Part shown: piece after piece, positions 26,945-34,984 of the stretch
Layout of the letters: the number at the start of each line of letters is the position of its first letter
Position numbering within the stretch: position 1 is the stretch's first letter
Assembly (NCBI RefSeq): GCF_011006175.1
Contig: NZ_CP048795.1
Coordinates: 1 to 64,000 of the forward strand
Direction of reading: 5' to 3'
Origin: Hydrogenobacter sp. T-8
GTDB lineage: Bacteria; Aquificota; Aquificia; Aquificales; Aquificaceae
DNA: 64,000 nt
Notes under the pieces: model-generated
Seen by the model: the letters and a program-made list of their open reading frames with translations, nothing else
The model's database searches: none
Told to the model about the DNA's origin: nothing
Position numbers and translations under genes: made by a program

Positions 26945-29229
26945 AGGTGAACCTCCATATAATTTTTATAACCCTGTTCCCTCTCATTTTCTGACATGTT
27001 CCTCGTTTTCATTATTACATACTTTGCCAAAAAGAGAGCATTGTCCTTCAAAAGGTAATCATTGTTTTCATCTATAAAGCTTTCTATAAATTCTTTTTCG
27101 TTTTCCCATACATTTCTGCTTACTTGGTAATAGAAGAGAGGATAGAACCTCCACCATTTGTTTTTCTCTTGTTCTTTGTAGTATTTCATTAGCATGTATA
27201 TGCGATAAAAAGCAGACCTACCTACGTATCCCTTTTTTATTAATCTTACCAATTTCCTGGAATTAACTAAACTATTCTTCAGCTCCTCTTTAGTAAGAAG
27301 TTCGTTCAGAATAGAGAAGTGTGGAAGTTTGTTTCTTTCTCCTCTCTCTATACGTTCGGTTTTTTCCCATTTTACTTTATCCTCTTCTTCCCTGGCAAAC
27401 TCTCCTGCAAAACGCACTGGCACTTCTGGTCTGTCTATATGAAAACCCACAGAGAAGTTTAGTAACGGGTTGCAGGCGGTATAGCGGTCAAAGTCCACCT
27501 TTAGCTTCAAAATCTTTTTCACAAGCTGGTCCCAAGGTCCTATCAAGAAAAAGTCGTCTCCACCCGCATACAGGGTATATATGTCAGAGCCCTTGAGGAA
27601 CTCGTTGAGATATCCAGAAAAGAAGAGGTCAAGACTTCTGCTCAAAGTGGCAAGCCTTGAGAGAGAATACTCCTTTATGGACTGGAATATGAGACCCAAA
27701 AAGTCCACATCACCCCTTGCAAAGGCTATCTTTTTGTCCCCCTTTGCCCTCTCAGCAAGAGTTTCAAAATCCAAGGTAGAGCCTTCTTCATTCTTTGGAA
27801 CATAGTTGGCAAAAAAGAAAAAGCCATCCGCTCCCTTCTCAAGAAAGTCCGTATGGTTTATGAGATAAACCTCCTCAAGGTCCTCCTCTGGCTCTTCTAA
27901 CAGATAAACACCCCCTATACCCTCAAGGTAAAAACCCCACCTATTTAACCACATATGCGTATCAAAGGCTATATATTTAGCCCTAGTGAGAGCGTTGCCA
28001 AGCTCAAAAAAGACCTCGCACCACTTACAGACTTCCTTTCCTTCTTCTACCATTCCCCACATGCAAGAGGGACACATACCATCCCCCTGCCCATAAGCAA
28101 GCTCTTCAAAAACTTCCATAGTTAGGCTAAACTTTCTCTTCTTTTGCAGGCTTACCCTTTCGTGTAGCCTTTTCATGGTTTCTCTAAAGCCCTCACCACT
28201 AAGACCCTCCTTGTCTGTATCAATCCAAGAAAGCACAAAGCCCAGCTTACCACCAAACTCCCTTATAAGAGCCTCTTCTACCCTCTTGGCAAAACTCCTT
28301 AGCTTGTCTTCTATGCCCTCCTCGTAGCCAAAAAGTGCCAAAAACTTCCCCCCTCCTGCGTATATAAGATTACACAGAGGATATTCCAATTCTTTTAGCA
28401 ATGCCCTTGCTACAAGATGAGGAAGCACCGAAAGGAAAAAGCTCCTACCCCTTAACCTCTTTGCCACACCCTTTATATTGCTAAGAGAAAAGAGAAATTC
28501 TTGAATTCCACTTATATCACCATCCACTAACAAAAACCTTTCCTTATTTGTGGAAAGTGCACAGGCTATAGCTGAGACCATCCTTGAGTGGTCAAAAAGG
28601 GAAATATCAGGATAGTGTTTTGTGCCTCTTTCTCTGTCATAGGTAGACGCAGGGACGCACCAACAGTATTTGTAAAAGAGATGATAAACCTTTAGAAAAG
28701 CCTTGTGAAGGTCGGAAAAGTCTACCTTATTTAGCTCATTTTCAAAAGATGTATAGAGGTCTTGATACAGCTTGTTTGATTCTTCAGGAGTCCCATCCTT
28801 TGGAAATAGCACATCTTTGGTTAGCTCAAGTTTATTGAGTTCTATATAGTAGTCTTTGTCTAACTGTGAGTTAAAAAAGTCAACCTCAAGACCCAAAAAG
28901 ATAGGTTTTAGCCTTTTTATGGCTTTATCGGAGATGTCTTCTTGTTCTTGACTTCTTTCTTTGCTTGAGTATATGTCCGCACCTTGGTATAGCCTTTGCT
29001 CTTGGTTCTTGGGCTTGTGATGAAAGGCAGAGTCAAGCACCATTTGGTAATCGTTCGGGCTTAGCTTGTTTTTTAATACCCTTTCTATAAACCTATAAGA
29101 CAGCTCCGCATGAGCGTAGCCAAAATCTTCCTTACCTTCTGCCTTTTCCCCCGCTCTGTCTAACAGCTTGCCAACATCATGAAAAAGACCCCCAAGTGCC
29201 AACAAAACCCTATACCTGTATTTATCCAT
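26941..29229 (-). CDS. cas10: type III-A CRISPR signal-generating subunit Cas10 (Csm1)
   Basis: The largest Csm subunit. The ATG at 29229 (762 residues) is preceded by a good site (GAGGGGAGCT). An in-frame ATG at 29322 lacks one. An N-terminal HD nuclease (GGLFHDVGKLLDRA, His17-Asp18) suggests target-activated DNA cleavage. The zinc finger is CPSCMWGMVEEGKEVCKWC. The first Palm has only AGGGKF, while the second Palm has the intact cyclase motif YAGGDDFFL at about 555-563. Cyclic oligoadenylate synthesis is therefore expected. No Csm6 or CARF effector is seen in the window, so the responder must lie elsewhere. Confidence 0.95.
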   Translation of the reverse strand: MDKYRYRVLLALGGLFHDVGKLLDRAGEKAEGKEDFGYAHAELSYRFIERVLKNKLSPNDYQMVLDSAFHHKPKNQEQRLYQGADIYSSKERSQEQEDISDKAIKRLKPIFLGLEVDFFNSQLDKDYYIELNKLELTKDVLFPKDGTPEESNKLYQDLYTSFENELNKVDFSDLHKAFLKVYHLFYKYCWCVPASTYDRERGTKHYPDISLFDHSRMVSAIACALSTNKERFLLVDGDISGIQEFLFSLSNIKGVAKRLRGRSFFLSVLPHLVARALLKELEYPLCNLIYAGGGKFLALFGYEEGIEDKLRSFAKRVEEALIREFGGKLGFVLSWIDTDKEGLSGEGFRETMKRLHERVSLQKKRKFSLTMEVFEELAYGQGDGMCPSCMWGMVEEGKEVCKWCEVFFELGNALTRAKYIAFDTHMWLNRWGFYLEGIGGVYLLEEPEEDLEEVYLINHTDFLEKGADGFFFFANYVPKNEEGSTLDFETLAERAKGDKKIAFARGDVDFLGLIFQSIKEYSLSRLATLSRSLDLFFSGYLNEFLKGSDIYTLYAGGDDFFLIGPWDQLVKKILKLKVDFDRYTACNPLLNFSVGFHIDRPEVPVRFAGEFAREEEDKVKWEKTERIERGERNKLPHFSILNELLTKEELKNSLVNSRKLVRLIKKGYVGRSAFYRIYMLMKYYKEQEKNKWWRFYPLFYYQVSRNVWENEKEFIESFIDENNDYLLKDNALFLAKYVIMKTRNMSENEREQGYKNYMEVHL

Positions 29230-29320
29230 AGCTCCCCTCACTAACATTGTAATATAAAACTTCCCTTTTTGGGTTTTCTGACATCTGGTAAAATACCCCT
29301 CGTGCATTATAATTAAACCC

Positions 29321-29725
29321 ATGAGGTCTTTGGTTTTTGTCCTTCTACTGAGTTTCTTGCTTTCTTATCCCTTAGCCAAGGAAATTTCCTTCACTCTTGA
29401 AGATAGGGATAGGATTATAAGGCTTGAGGAAAACCAGAAAGAGGGTTTTAAAGCTCTAATGCAAAGGATAGATGATACAAACAAAAGGATAGATGATATA
29501 AATAAAAGGATAGATGACACGAACAAGAGGATAGATGACATGATAAGTATTATGCTCTGGGGTTTTGGTGTTTTGTTTGCTGGTATGATGAGCCTTATAG
29601 GCTTTGTGATATGGGATAGGAGAAGTGCACTTGCTCCAGCTATTAGGAAGACAAAGGAGCTTGAGGAGAGAGAAGAAAAGATTGAAAAGGCTCTCAAAAA
29701 ACTCGCAGAAAAAACCCAGAAGTAA
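29321..29725 (+). CDS. small coiled-coil membrane protein with 7-residue repeats
   Basis: 134 residues: a signal-type hydrophobic start (VFVLLLSFLLSYPLA), a helix made of near-identical heptads (four RIDDTNK/RIDDINK-type units at about 49-73), a membrane helix (about 78-97, WGFGVLFAGMMSLIGFVIW), and a charged C-terminal coiled coil. The heptads are also direct DNA repeats of 21 bases (about 29467-29541). It lies between cas10 (divergent) and the CRISPR array. Whether it has any CRISPR role is unknown. No CARF or nuclease motif is present. Confidence 0.7.
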   Translation: MRSLVFVLLLSFLLSYPLAKEISFTLEDRDRIIRLEENQKEGFKALMQRIDDTNKRIDDINKRIDDTNKRIDDMISIMLWGFGVLFAGMMSLIGFVIWDRRSALAPAIRKTKELEEREEKIEKALKKLAEKTQK

Positions 29726-29846
29726 AAGAAGCCCTAAAAGAAGCCGGCATCCTTTAGACCTATCTAAGTTATAGAAACCTTGTCTATACCTCGCTTAAAG
29801 CTCTTTATAACTTGCAACTCGGACTATTCTATCCAATTGAAACTGA

Positions 29847-30272
29847 GTCTCCATCCCTCACGGTGGGCTTAAAACATAACCCTTTTTTATGGCAAGTCAA
29901 CAAATCTTACTATGTCTCCATCCCTCACGGTGGGCTTAAAACAGAAGAGAGAAGTAAACAAGGATGTTGCTCTGCCAGAAGTCTCCATCCCTCACGGTGG
30001 GCTTAAAACTTCGCATTGCTGTAATGTTTATATGCCCAGCAAAAAAGTCTCCATCCCTCACGGTGGGCTTAAAACTTTGGCGTTTATTAGCTCCTTGCTT
30101 AGGCGTGCCAGGTCTCCATCCCTCACGGTGGGCTTAAAACACTATATCATTGGGTTTAATGTATGCTTGTGCTTCCAGGTCTCCATCCCTCACGGTGGGC
30201 TTAAAACTCCTTGGCAAGCTCTTCTTTTAGCTCCAACTTCCTTGTCTCCATCCCTCACGGTGGGCTTAAAAC
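29847..30272 (-). CRISPR. CRISPR array, seven identical 29-base repeats, six spacers
   Basis: Repeats start at 29847, 29914, 29981, 30047, 30112, 30179 and 30244. All are identical, with spacers of 36-38 bases. Read on the minus strand the repeat begins GTTTTAAGCCC and ends GGATGGAGAC, like other Aquificales type III repeats, giving an 8-base crRNA tag ATGGAGAC. The leader with promoter and boxA lies on the right side (30273-30779), so transcription should run leftward and new spacers should enter at 30272. No spacer obviously matches the prophage in this window by eye. Confidence 0.97.
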
Positions 30273-30396
30273 CTCAAACCTACACAAAAAGAAAAGCAAG
30301 AAATATCAAGCACTTTCTTAGGGTAGCACCCCTCTCAAGTGAAGGTGGTTTGCCAGAAGTGTCAGGTCCTGCAAGGTTGAGTGTGGTATTGTCAAA

Positions 30397-30424
30397 TTTA
30401 AACCCTTGAGAGACAAGGCTTTGA
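30397..30424. repeat. 28-base hairpin element, copy 1
   Basis: Identical over 28 bases to 40144-40171. The core CCTTG-AGAGA-CAAGG is a hairpin, extended by AAA/TTT across a C-C mismatch. Confidence 0.8.
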
Positions 30425-30691
30425 GGCATCTGTCATCAAAACATCAAAGCATTATTGCATCTTTATGCCAAAACATAAAAGCATAAGGGCATTAAAATAT
30501 AAGCTACGAAAGACAAAGCTCAGAAAAGGCAAAAATCCAAGAAAAGCACCATATCTCTACCCTACCACCTTTGAGAAAACCCACAGGACAGAGAGACTAA
30601 AGGGAAAGACCGCCATAGTGGAAGTTAACAAACAGAGAGCTGTCAAAGCCTTTTAGTCAATACTACCCCCTTAACTTCAAGAGACCAAAAA

Positions 30692-30719
30692 CCCTATTCA
30701 ACTGCCAAGATGTCAAGGG
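30692..30719 (-). promoter_or_regulatory. boxA-like antitermination site in CRISPR leader
   Basis: On the minus strand CCTTGACATCTTGGCA followed by GTTGAATAGG, nearly identical to the element before 16S and 23S in this window (one base differs in the core). It follows a small imperfect hairpin (GGAAGC/GCTCC). Known CRISPR leaders in other bacteria use boxA to prevent Rho termination in the untranslated array. Confidence 0.65.
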
Positions 30720-30749
30720 AGCAAAGGCTTCCTAACCTACCTTTTGAAG

Positions 30750-30779
30750 ATTATAACAAACTTTGGTGTAAAATGCTAA
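30750..30779 (-). promoter_or_regulatory. CRISPR array promoter
   Basis: Minus strand TTAGCA (30779-30774), an 18-base spacer, and TATAAT (30755-30750). It diverges from cas6. Confidence 0.55.
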
Positions 30780-30786
30780 TATAACT

Positions 30787-31512
30787 ATGCCTATTAAACT
30801 GGCTCTTAGCTTTAAGGCTGAGGCAAACTTAGAGGTTTCCAATGACCTTATGCATGCCTTTGTCTTTTCCTTGTTTCCACAAGAGGTAGCAGAAAAGGTT
30901 CACAAGAGAGAGGAAAAGCCTTTTAGCCTTAGAGGTTGGAACTTTACAGAGAAGGGTTTATTGCTTAGGATTTCTCTTTTGGAAGACCAGCTTTTTCCAG
31001 CGTTGGTTAGTCATCTTTACCTTTCTAAGAATGGCTTTAGGCTAAAGGATGTGGAGCTACAGCCTGTTGTGCCAAGTGGTCTAAGAGAAGAGGAGTCCAT
31101 ATCTTACCAAGAACTCTTGGAGCTTGAAGCCTACGAGCATTACTCGGTGGACTTTATAAAACCTACCACCTTTAGAAGAGGTCGTTGGGATTATCCCCTT
31201 CCAGACCCACCCGCATTGTTTAGAAGTCTCTACAGAAAATGGAAGAGCCATCACCCTTTTCCTTTGGAAGAGGACAAGCTCCTACATCAGGTCTATTCTA
31301 AAGTTTACATCTTAGCACACAAAATAAGGGTTGAGACAGTGGAGCTTTCCTTTGGAAAACTTAGAGGTTTTGTGGGAAATGTGGTCTTTGGTGTCAATGA
31401 CAAGGAGCTCTCAAGGTTAGTTCATGCCTTGCTTAAGTTTGGTGAGTTTTCCGGAGTTGGAAGAAAAAGTGCCATGGGTATGGGAGTTATACTCCTGCGT
31501 AAAGAAGCCTAA
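30787..31512 (+). CDS. cas6: CRISPR pre-crRNA endoribonuclease Cas6
   Basis: Cas6 cuts the repeat RNA to release crRNAs carrying the 8-base 5' tag. The 241-residue protein has the double RRM pattern and ends with the G-rich loop GEFSGVGRKSAMGMGV typical of Cas6. His residues that could be catalytic lie at about 23 (LMHAFVFSLF). It is divergent from the array promoter. The ATG follows a TAATATAACT sequence with no ribosome site, so the message may be leaderless. Cas1 and Cas2 are not in the window. Confidence 0.9.
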   Translation: MPIKLALSFKAEANLEVSNDLMHAFVFSLFPQEVAEKVHKREEKPFSLRGWNFTEKGLLLRISLLEDQLFPALVSHLYLSKNGFRLKDVELQPVVPSGLREEESISYQELLELEAYEHYSVDFIKPTTFRRGRWDYPLPDPPALFRSLYRKWKSHHPFPLEEDKLLHQVYSKVYILAHKIRVETVELSFGKLRGFVGNVVFGVNDKELSRLVHALLKFGEFSGVGRKSAMGMGVILLRKEA

Positions 31513-31611
31513 GAGTCTTAGCGACTAGTTTTTGAAAATATTGGCATTTGTATACAAGAATGGTAATGTATATCCTCAAGGGCTTAAGACACAAAAGCTA
31601 TAATATTCCCT

Positions 31612-32872
31612 ATGTATAAGGCTATTCAAGTCCAAAAACACTTAAACTGCCCCCTCTCAGAAAGGTTCAAGTCCACTATCCAATACCATGTGGTAGTCCC
31701 TACACTGGAAAGTTTTATTGGCAATGTCCAAGAAAGGTTCAAAGAGATAGTCCTTAGCTCAACACTTCCTGAAAAGACAAAAAGAGTTCTCCTTTATCTC
31801 AACTCCAGAAAGGAGTGGCTTATTCCAAAAAGCCCTGTGGATAGATAAAGACAGAAAAAAGTATGAGTATGAGATAGAGACAGAGGAAAGACTGCTTGCC
31901 AAAAAGGTTTTCAAGCATATTCTCAAAAGCTGGAAAAAGCCAAGTTTTAGAAGTGTTTCTATGCTTTTAGACAGTAAATGTGCCTTACTGGAAAAGCCAA
32001 AGAAAGCCAAAGCCTTTGACCTATGGATAAGGCTATCTACACATGAAAGGAGAAAGCCCATATACTTGCCTGTAGGACTTCATGAATACTTCAAAGAAAG
32101 AGGTGGAAAGCTAACAAGCATGGTTCAGATATCTGAGGATGGCACATTAAGACTTGTGAAGGAGATAGAAAGAAAAGACATAGTTTTCAGTGGAGATATA
32201 GCCCTTGACTTTGGGATGGAGTGTCTTTTTGTTTCAGACAGAGGAGACCTCTTTGGTAGAGGCTTTTATCTCAGGGTAAAAGAGTATGCAGATAGAATAG
32301 ACAGAATACAGAGGGAGATGCAAAGAGCAGGTAAAAAGCCAACAGAAAGCAAGAGGTATGTAAGACTTCAAAGCAAGCTAAGTGGATATGTGAAGAGTGA
32401 AGTCAGAAGGATAATAAACAGGGTGATATACCTATACAAGCCACAAAGACTTGTGCTTGAAGACCTTAGAGGATTTTTGCAAAGGGTAATAAACAACTTT
32501 CCAAAATCAGTAAAGAGGGTGCTAATAAGGTATGGGCTTGGGGAGATAAGGAGGAAGTTAAGAGACATAAGCGAGGAATATGGCATAGAGGTAGTGTATG
32601 TAAATCCTGCCTATAGTTCACAAGCATGTAGCAACTGTGGATATGTGGACAAAGACAACAGAAGGACAAGGAGTGAGTTTGAGTGCAAGCTATGTGGCAA
32701 AAGACTTCATGCGGATGTGAACGCAAGCAGGAACCTGCTTAGCCGTGCTAAGTGGAGCTTGCATTTACGTCGTATGGAGCAAGCCCTTGTCAAGCAGGTA
32801 GAACTATTCTCACGAAACCTGTTTGATGAGCGGCATAAGTGTCTTTGGAGTAAGGCTACTCCTGTTGATTGA
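31612..32872 (+). pseudogene. tnpB: TnpB (IS200/IS605 OrfB) with frameshift
   Basis: Two frames make one TnpB. The first (31612-31848) gives the N-terminus. At about 31820-31826 (ATTCCAAAAAGCC) a one-base change shifts the frame. The second frame, open from at least 31815, continues WIDKDRKKYEYEIETEERLL through the RuvC domain to 32872. The nuclease residues survive: Asp in DIALDFGMECL, Glu in LVLEDLRGF, and Asp in LHADVNASRNLL. The zinc ribbon CSNCGYVD...CKLCGKRL is also intact. An internal ATG at 31961 could make a shortened protein. TATAAT at 31599-31604 is a likely promoter element. No tnpA is present, so any movement would need a helper. Confidence 0.85.
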
Positions 32873-32894
32873 AAGAAATAAATACTTTCAGTCA
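32866..32894 (+). other. hairpin at tnpB 3' end, possible omega-RNA/right-end element
   Basis: TGATTGAAAG (32866-32875) pairs with CTTTCAGTCA (32885-32894), with one G-T pair, overlapping the tnpB stop. A second hairpin TCCCT-AAT-AGGGA lies at 32923-32935. IS605-type right ends and their guide RNAs occupy this position. The exact element end is not visible. Confidence 0.4.
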
Positions 32895-32919
32895 GTCCCT
32901 AAACCTGAGGTGTGGATAA

Positions 32920-33405
32920 GTGTCCCTAATAGGGATATTTGTCTATGCTGAGGGATACTCTGACATTTTGAATTCCAATAAGCCTGTAAGTATAAAGACA
33001 ACACCAAACTTAAAGGCGGTATGGGCGGAGTGTCCTGTTGGTTATGATGTAGGGATATTCGTTAAGGCAAGCGTCCCGGAGGCTGTATTTATAAACGCAT
33101 TAGCACAGGTTTGTGCTTTTAGGAATCTTGTAGAATTTTCCAAGCAAGTTTTGGGTGAAAGCCATATTTTGAAAAGCATAGAACACAGACTTTATTACGA
33201 TAAGTGTGGTGCAATCAAAAACGTCATTAAATGTTTTATATGCGGCTATATTGAAACAAAAGGGCTTAAGCCTGTGGAGAAAGGCGAAACTCTTCCATAT
33301 CTTGGTGAAGTAAGGGAGAGTAGGTATATATTAGTATTAGAGTTTACTAAGCTGAAAAGCACGGAAGAGGATTGGAAGAGCTTTGTAGAGATGTTTTTGT
33401 TATGA
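32920..33405 (+). CDS. hypothetical protein beside tnpB, possibly N-terminally truncated
   Basis: A 161-residue frame starting at GTG, directly after an in-frame stop. No ribosome site is clear, so the true start may be later, or the 5' end may have been replaced by the transposon end. The middle reads YDVGIFVKASVPEAVFINAL, and there is one CxxC-like pair (CFICGY). I do not recognise the family. It overlaps rnhC by 4 bases, which supports its being translated. Confidence 0.55.
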   Translation: MSLIGIFVYAEGYSDILNSNKPVSIKTTPNLKAVWAECPVGYDVGIFVKASVPEAVFINALAQVCAFRNLVEFSKQVLGESHILKSIEHRLYYDKCGAIKNVIKCFICGYIETKGLKPVEKGETLPYLGEVRESRYILVLEFTKLKSTEEDWKSFVEMFLL

Positions 33406-34181
33406 GTAATCTGACATTGAGGCTTGAGAAGGAGGACTGGGATAGGGTAAGGGCTCTTTTGGAGGAGTTGGGTTTTAAAGGTCTACCAAAGGATTATGTG
33501 GTTTGGTATTTGACTGATGGCTCTAACCATGCAACGCTCTATTTCTCTGGCACGCTTCTTATTCAGGGTAAAAGGGCTAAAGAGGTAAAGGACCTCATAC
33601 TTTCCTCTCTTGACACTCCAGAGAATGTGTCTGTAGGATGCGATGAGTCAGGGAAGGGAGATGTGTTTGGTCCTCTTGTGCTGTGCTGTGCGGTCATAAA
33701 GCCAGAGTATTACAAGAAGGTTTTGAGCCTTAATATGAGAGATTGTAAAAGGTTAAGCGATGAGGCGGTTCTCAAAAAGGCGGAAGTCTTTAGCTCCTTT
33801 GGAGAGTTTAAATGCAGGCTTGTAGAGCCTAAAGAGTTAAATGAGCTTTACGAAAGGAAGAAAAACCTCAATAGAATACTGGATGAGCTGTATGTGAGCC
33901 TTTTGGAAGAATTTCTCAAAAGGTATCCTGAGGGTAAATTTTCTGTGGATGCATACTCAAGCAGAAGTCCTTTTGACAGTAGAGTTTCTTTTATACACAA
34001 GGGGGAAGAAAACCTTGCGGTTGCAACCGCCAGCGTTCTTGCAAGGGCTGAGTTTCTAAAATGGATAGAATTAAGAGGGCTTCCCAAGGGGTCATCTCCA
34101 AAGGTCATGGACATTGCGCGCAAGCTCTACAATCAAGACAAGGAAAAGGCTAAGGAGAGCCTAAAGATTTTCTTTTTATAA
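33402..34181 (+). CDS. rnhC: ribonuclease HIII
   Basis: RNase HIII removes RNA from RNA-DNA hybrids. Starting at the ATG at 33402 (ATGA overlap with the previous gene) it has 259 residues. The N-terminal TBP-like substrate domain ends near 85. The catalytic domain starts with GCDESGKGDVFGPLV (the Asp-Glu pair of the active site). It continues with MRDCKRLSD, YSSRSPF and TASVLARAEFLKW. The last 32 bases overlap the convergent znuB-like gene. Confidence 0.93.
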   Translation: MSNLTLRLEKEDWDRVRALLEELGFKGLPKDYVVWYLTDGSNHATLYFSGTLLIQGKRAKEVKDLILSSLDTPENVSVGCDESGKGDVFGPLVLCCAVIKPEYYKKVLSLNMRDCKRLSDEAVLKKAEVFSSFGEFKCRLVEPKELNELYERKKNLNRILDELYVSLLEEFLKRYPEGKFSVDAYSSRSPFDSRVSFIHKGEENLAVATASVLARAEFLKWIELRGLPKGSSPKVMDIARKLYNQDKEKAKESLKIFFL

Positions 34182-34968
34182 ATTTGCTCAAAGACACCAC
34201 TGCAAAAAGGATCACCATACTCCCCACCACCGCACCGCTGGGTGGAAGGTCAAAAAGCAGGGATAAAGCTATGCCAGAGGAAATAGAAAGGAAGGAGAAG
34301 GAAACAGAAAGGAATATACCTTGCAAAAAGGAAGATGAGACCAAAAGCGAAGTCATGGCTGGTATAGATATAAAGCTGGCAGAAAGCACAAGTCCCACAG
34401 CCTTTATGGATAGAGCTACATTGGCAGAAGCTATGGCAATAAGAGAGTAGTTTAGAAGTCTAACCCTTACACCTCTGAGTCTGGCGATCTCTTCGTTAAA
34501 ACTCAGAAGTAGGAGTCCACGGTAGTTCAGGGATATAAACAGAAGGCTTATAGCAAAGATAAGCACAGACAAAAGCAGGTCGTTTTCCGAAACGGTAAGC
34601 ATGCTACCAAAGAGGTAAGAAAATACGTTAGTCCCAAGATTGTCTGTAATGCCAAGCACCACTATTGCCATGGCAACGCCCAAAGAAAAAAAGAGGGCAA
34701 CTACTGTATCCGCAGGCAAAGACTTTTTTTCCACAAGGAATTGGATTAGAAGACCCAGAAGAACCGTATAAAGCACCGCAAAGGTTATAGGCTCAAGGTC
34801 AAGGACTATAGCAATGGCTATGCCACCGAAGGTTGCGTGAGAAAGACCCGCACCAAGCATAGAAAGCCTCTTTATGAGAAGGAAAACACCTACCATAGAG
34901 GTAGAGAGGGCTATAAAAAAGGCGGAAAGAAAGCCCTTCCAAAATAGGCTGTAAGAAAGGAAGTCCAT
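34150..34968 (-). CDS. metal ABC transporter permease (ZnuB/TroC family)
   Basis: A 272-residue membrane protein with about eight hydrophobic helices. It has the family motifs LSMLGAGLSHATFGGIAIA near 35-53 and EEIARLRGV near 165. This is the permease of a Mn/Zn/Fe-type ABC importer. The ATP-binding and metal-binding subunits are not adjacent in the window, as polX lies divergently upstream, so the operon is either split or incomplete. Zinc versus manganese cannot be decided. Confidence 0.88.
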   Translation of the reverse strand: MDFLSYSLFWKGFLSAFFIALSTSMVGVFLLIKRLSMLGAGLSHATFGGIAIAIVLDLEPITFAVLYTVLLGLLIQFLVEKKSLPADTVVALFFSLGVAMAIVVLGITDNLGTNVFSYLFGSMLTVSENDLLLSVLIFAISLLFISLNYRGLLLLSFNEEIARLRGVRVRLLNYSLIAIASANVALSIKAVGLVLSASFISIPAMTSLLVSSSFLQGIFLSVSFSFLSISSGIALSLLFDLPPSGAVVGSMVILFAVVSLSKFIKRKSLGSP

Positions 34969-34984
34969 TCCTAAATTTTAACCT

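Larger units (their letters stand above)
30273..30749 (-). promoter_or_regulatory. CRISPR leader
   Basis: About 480 bases between array and cas6 with no convincing gene. A 63-codon basic frame at 30465-30656 looks like chance. It holds the 28-base hairpin element (30397-30424), AT-rich stretches (30430-30530) and a boxA-like site near its upstream end. These features and the promoter at 30750-30779 make it the leader for leftward transcription. Confidence 0.65.

Noticed and set aside
29847..30272. Self-targeting spacers against the resident prophage
   Set aside because: I compared the six spacers by eye with the phage genes on both strands and saw no match. A proper alignment search is needed to be sure.
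30465..30656. 63-codon basic open frame in the CRISPR leader
   Set aside because: No ribosome site, composition set by AT-rich leader DNA, and it runs against the leader's transcription direction.
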